From NCBI GenBank assembly GCA_036272735.1, contig DATAYF010000232.1, positions 1 to 5,471 of the forward strand: 5,471 nucleotides of DNA, in the 5' to 3' direction. The DNA comes from DATAYF01 sp036272735 (lineage in GTDB: Bacteria; Chloroflexota; Ktedonobacteria; Ktedonobacterales; Ktedonobacteraceae). The translations under genes and the position numbers were made by a program. The notes under the pieces were generated by a model that made no database searches, was not told the DNA's origin, and worked only from the letters and a program-made list of their open reading frames with translations. Positions 5,274 to 5,471 of this stretch are shown here, piece by piece; the stretch's first letter is position 1; each line of letters begins with the position of its first letter.

Positions 5274-5471
5274 TTTTAGCTGAACGCATCACTCGTGACA
5301 CTCCTGTCTCCCTTGGCGAGAAAGGCATGGGTGACCATCTGAACAGACTGATTGTGCAGCGCCAAACGTCCTTGGGTGGCTTTCTGCAACGCAGCGCGTC
5401 CTGGCTATTTCAAATGGCGCATGCGAGCGTCTTTGTGGAGTGCCACGCATTCATTCCTGGACTGGTTGGTG
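5225..5471 (+). other. Unidentified open frame running off the right edge
   Basis: This plus-strand frame has no stop from 5225 to the window end (82 codons). An internal ATG at 5327 would give a 48-residue visible peptide beginning MGDHLNRLIVQRQTSLGGF. Upstream of that ATG the frame reads SVYRVLAERITRDTPVSLGEKG, protein-like in composition. No family was recognised. The sequence before the ATG (GAGAAAGGC) is purine-rich but lies too close for a good ribosome-binding site. The three minus-strand frames are all interrupted here. It may be a gene start, a gene remnant or chance. Confidence 0.25.

Overview
The window reads like an accessory stretch of a Ktedonobacteria-type (Chloroflexota) chromosome. 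This is inferred from gene content: an F420-dependent luciferase-like oxidoreductase, a COG1926 phosphoribosyltransferase next to a dienelactone-hydrolase-like protein, a DUF2267 protein, an NB-ARC/STAND fragment, and remains of IS200/IS605 and IS6 elements. No rRNA, tRNA or CRISPR array was seen. Taxonomy cannot be proven from this sequence alone.

Layout. At the left edge (minus strand) lies the first 41 codons of a TnpB/OrfB nuclease. It has a near-consensus promoter whose spacing implies a leaderless mRNA. The 226 bases between it and the next gene hold a foldable GC-rich element, either an insertion-sequence end or omegaRNA-like. Next comes an intact F420-dependent oxidoreductase (350-1357, minus) whose ribosome-binding region is made of a 9-bp tandem repeat. 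The block 1405-1847 has no convincing gene. It contains a 367-bp segment bounded by imperfect 31-bp inverted repeats (1433-1463 and 1769-1799), a candidate MITE or fossil insertion sequence. A DUF2267 gene follows (1848-2246, minus) with a perfect hairpin in its leader. From about 2681 to 3735 the plus strand is a scrap yard: a 99-residue ORF carrying a slice of an NB-ARC/TPR protein, then a frameshifted and shortened IS6-family transposase. The remnant ends about 12 bases from the stop codon of an intact phosphoribosyltransferase gene (3747-4409, minus). The hydrolase gene (4487-5155, minus) lies upstream of it. The last 248 bases have one plus-strand open frame that could not be identified.

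How the parts fit. The hydrolase and phosphoribosyltransferase genes are co-directional, 77 bases apart, and probably one operon. The two domains are fused in some actinobacteria. DUF2267 genes are, from general knowledge, often found near such stress-associated genes, so the plus-strand debris may have split a once tighter minus-strand cluster. The most unusual sequence signals are non-coding: the inverted-repeat-bounded block, the repeat-built ribosome-binding region, and the leaderless tnpB promoter beside a structured element. A new multi-gene system is not evident here.
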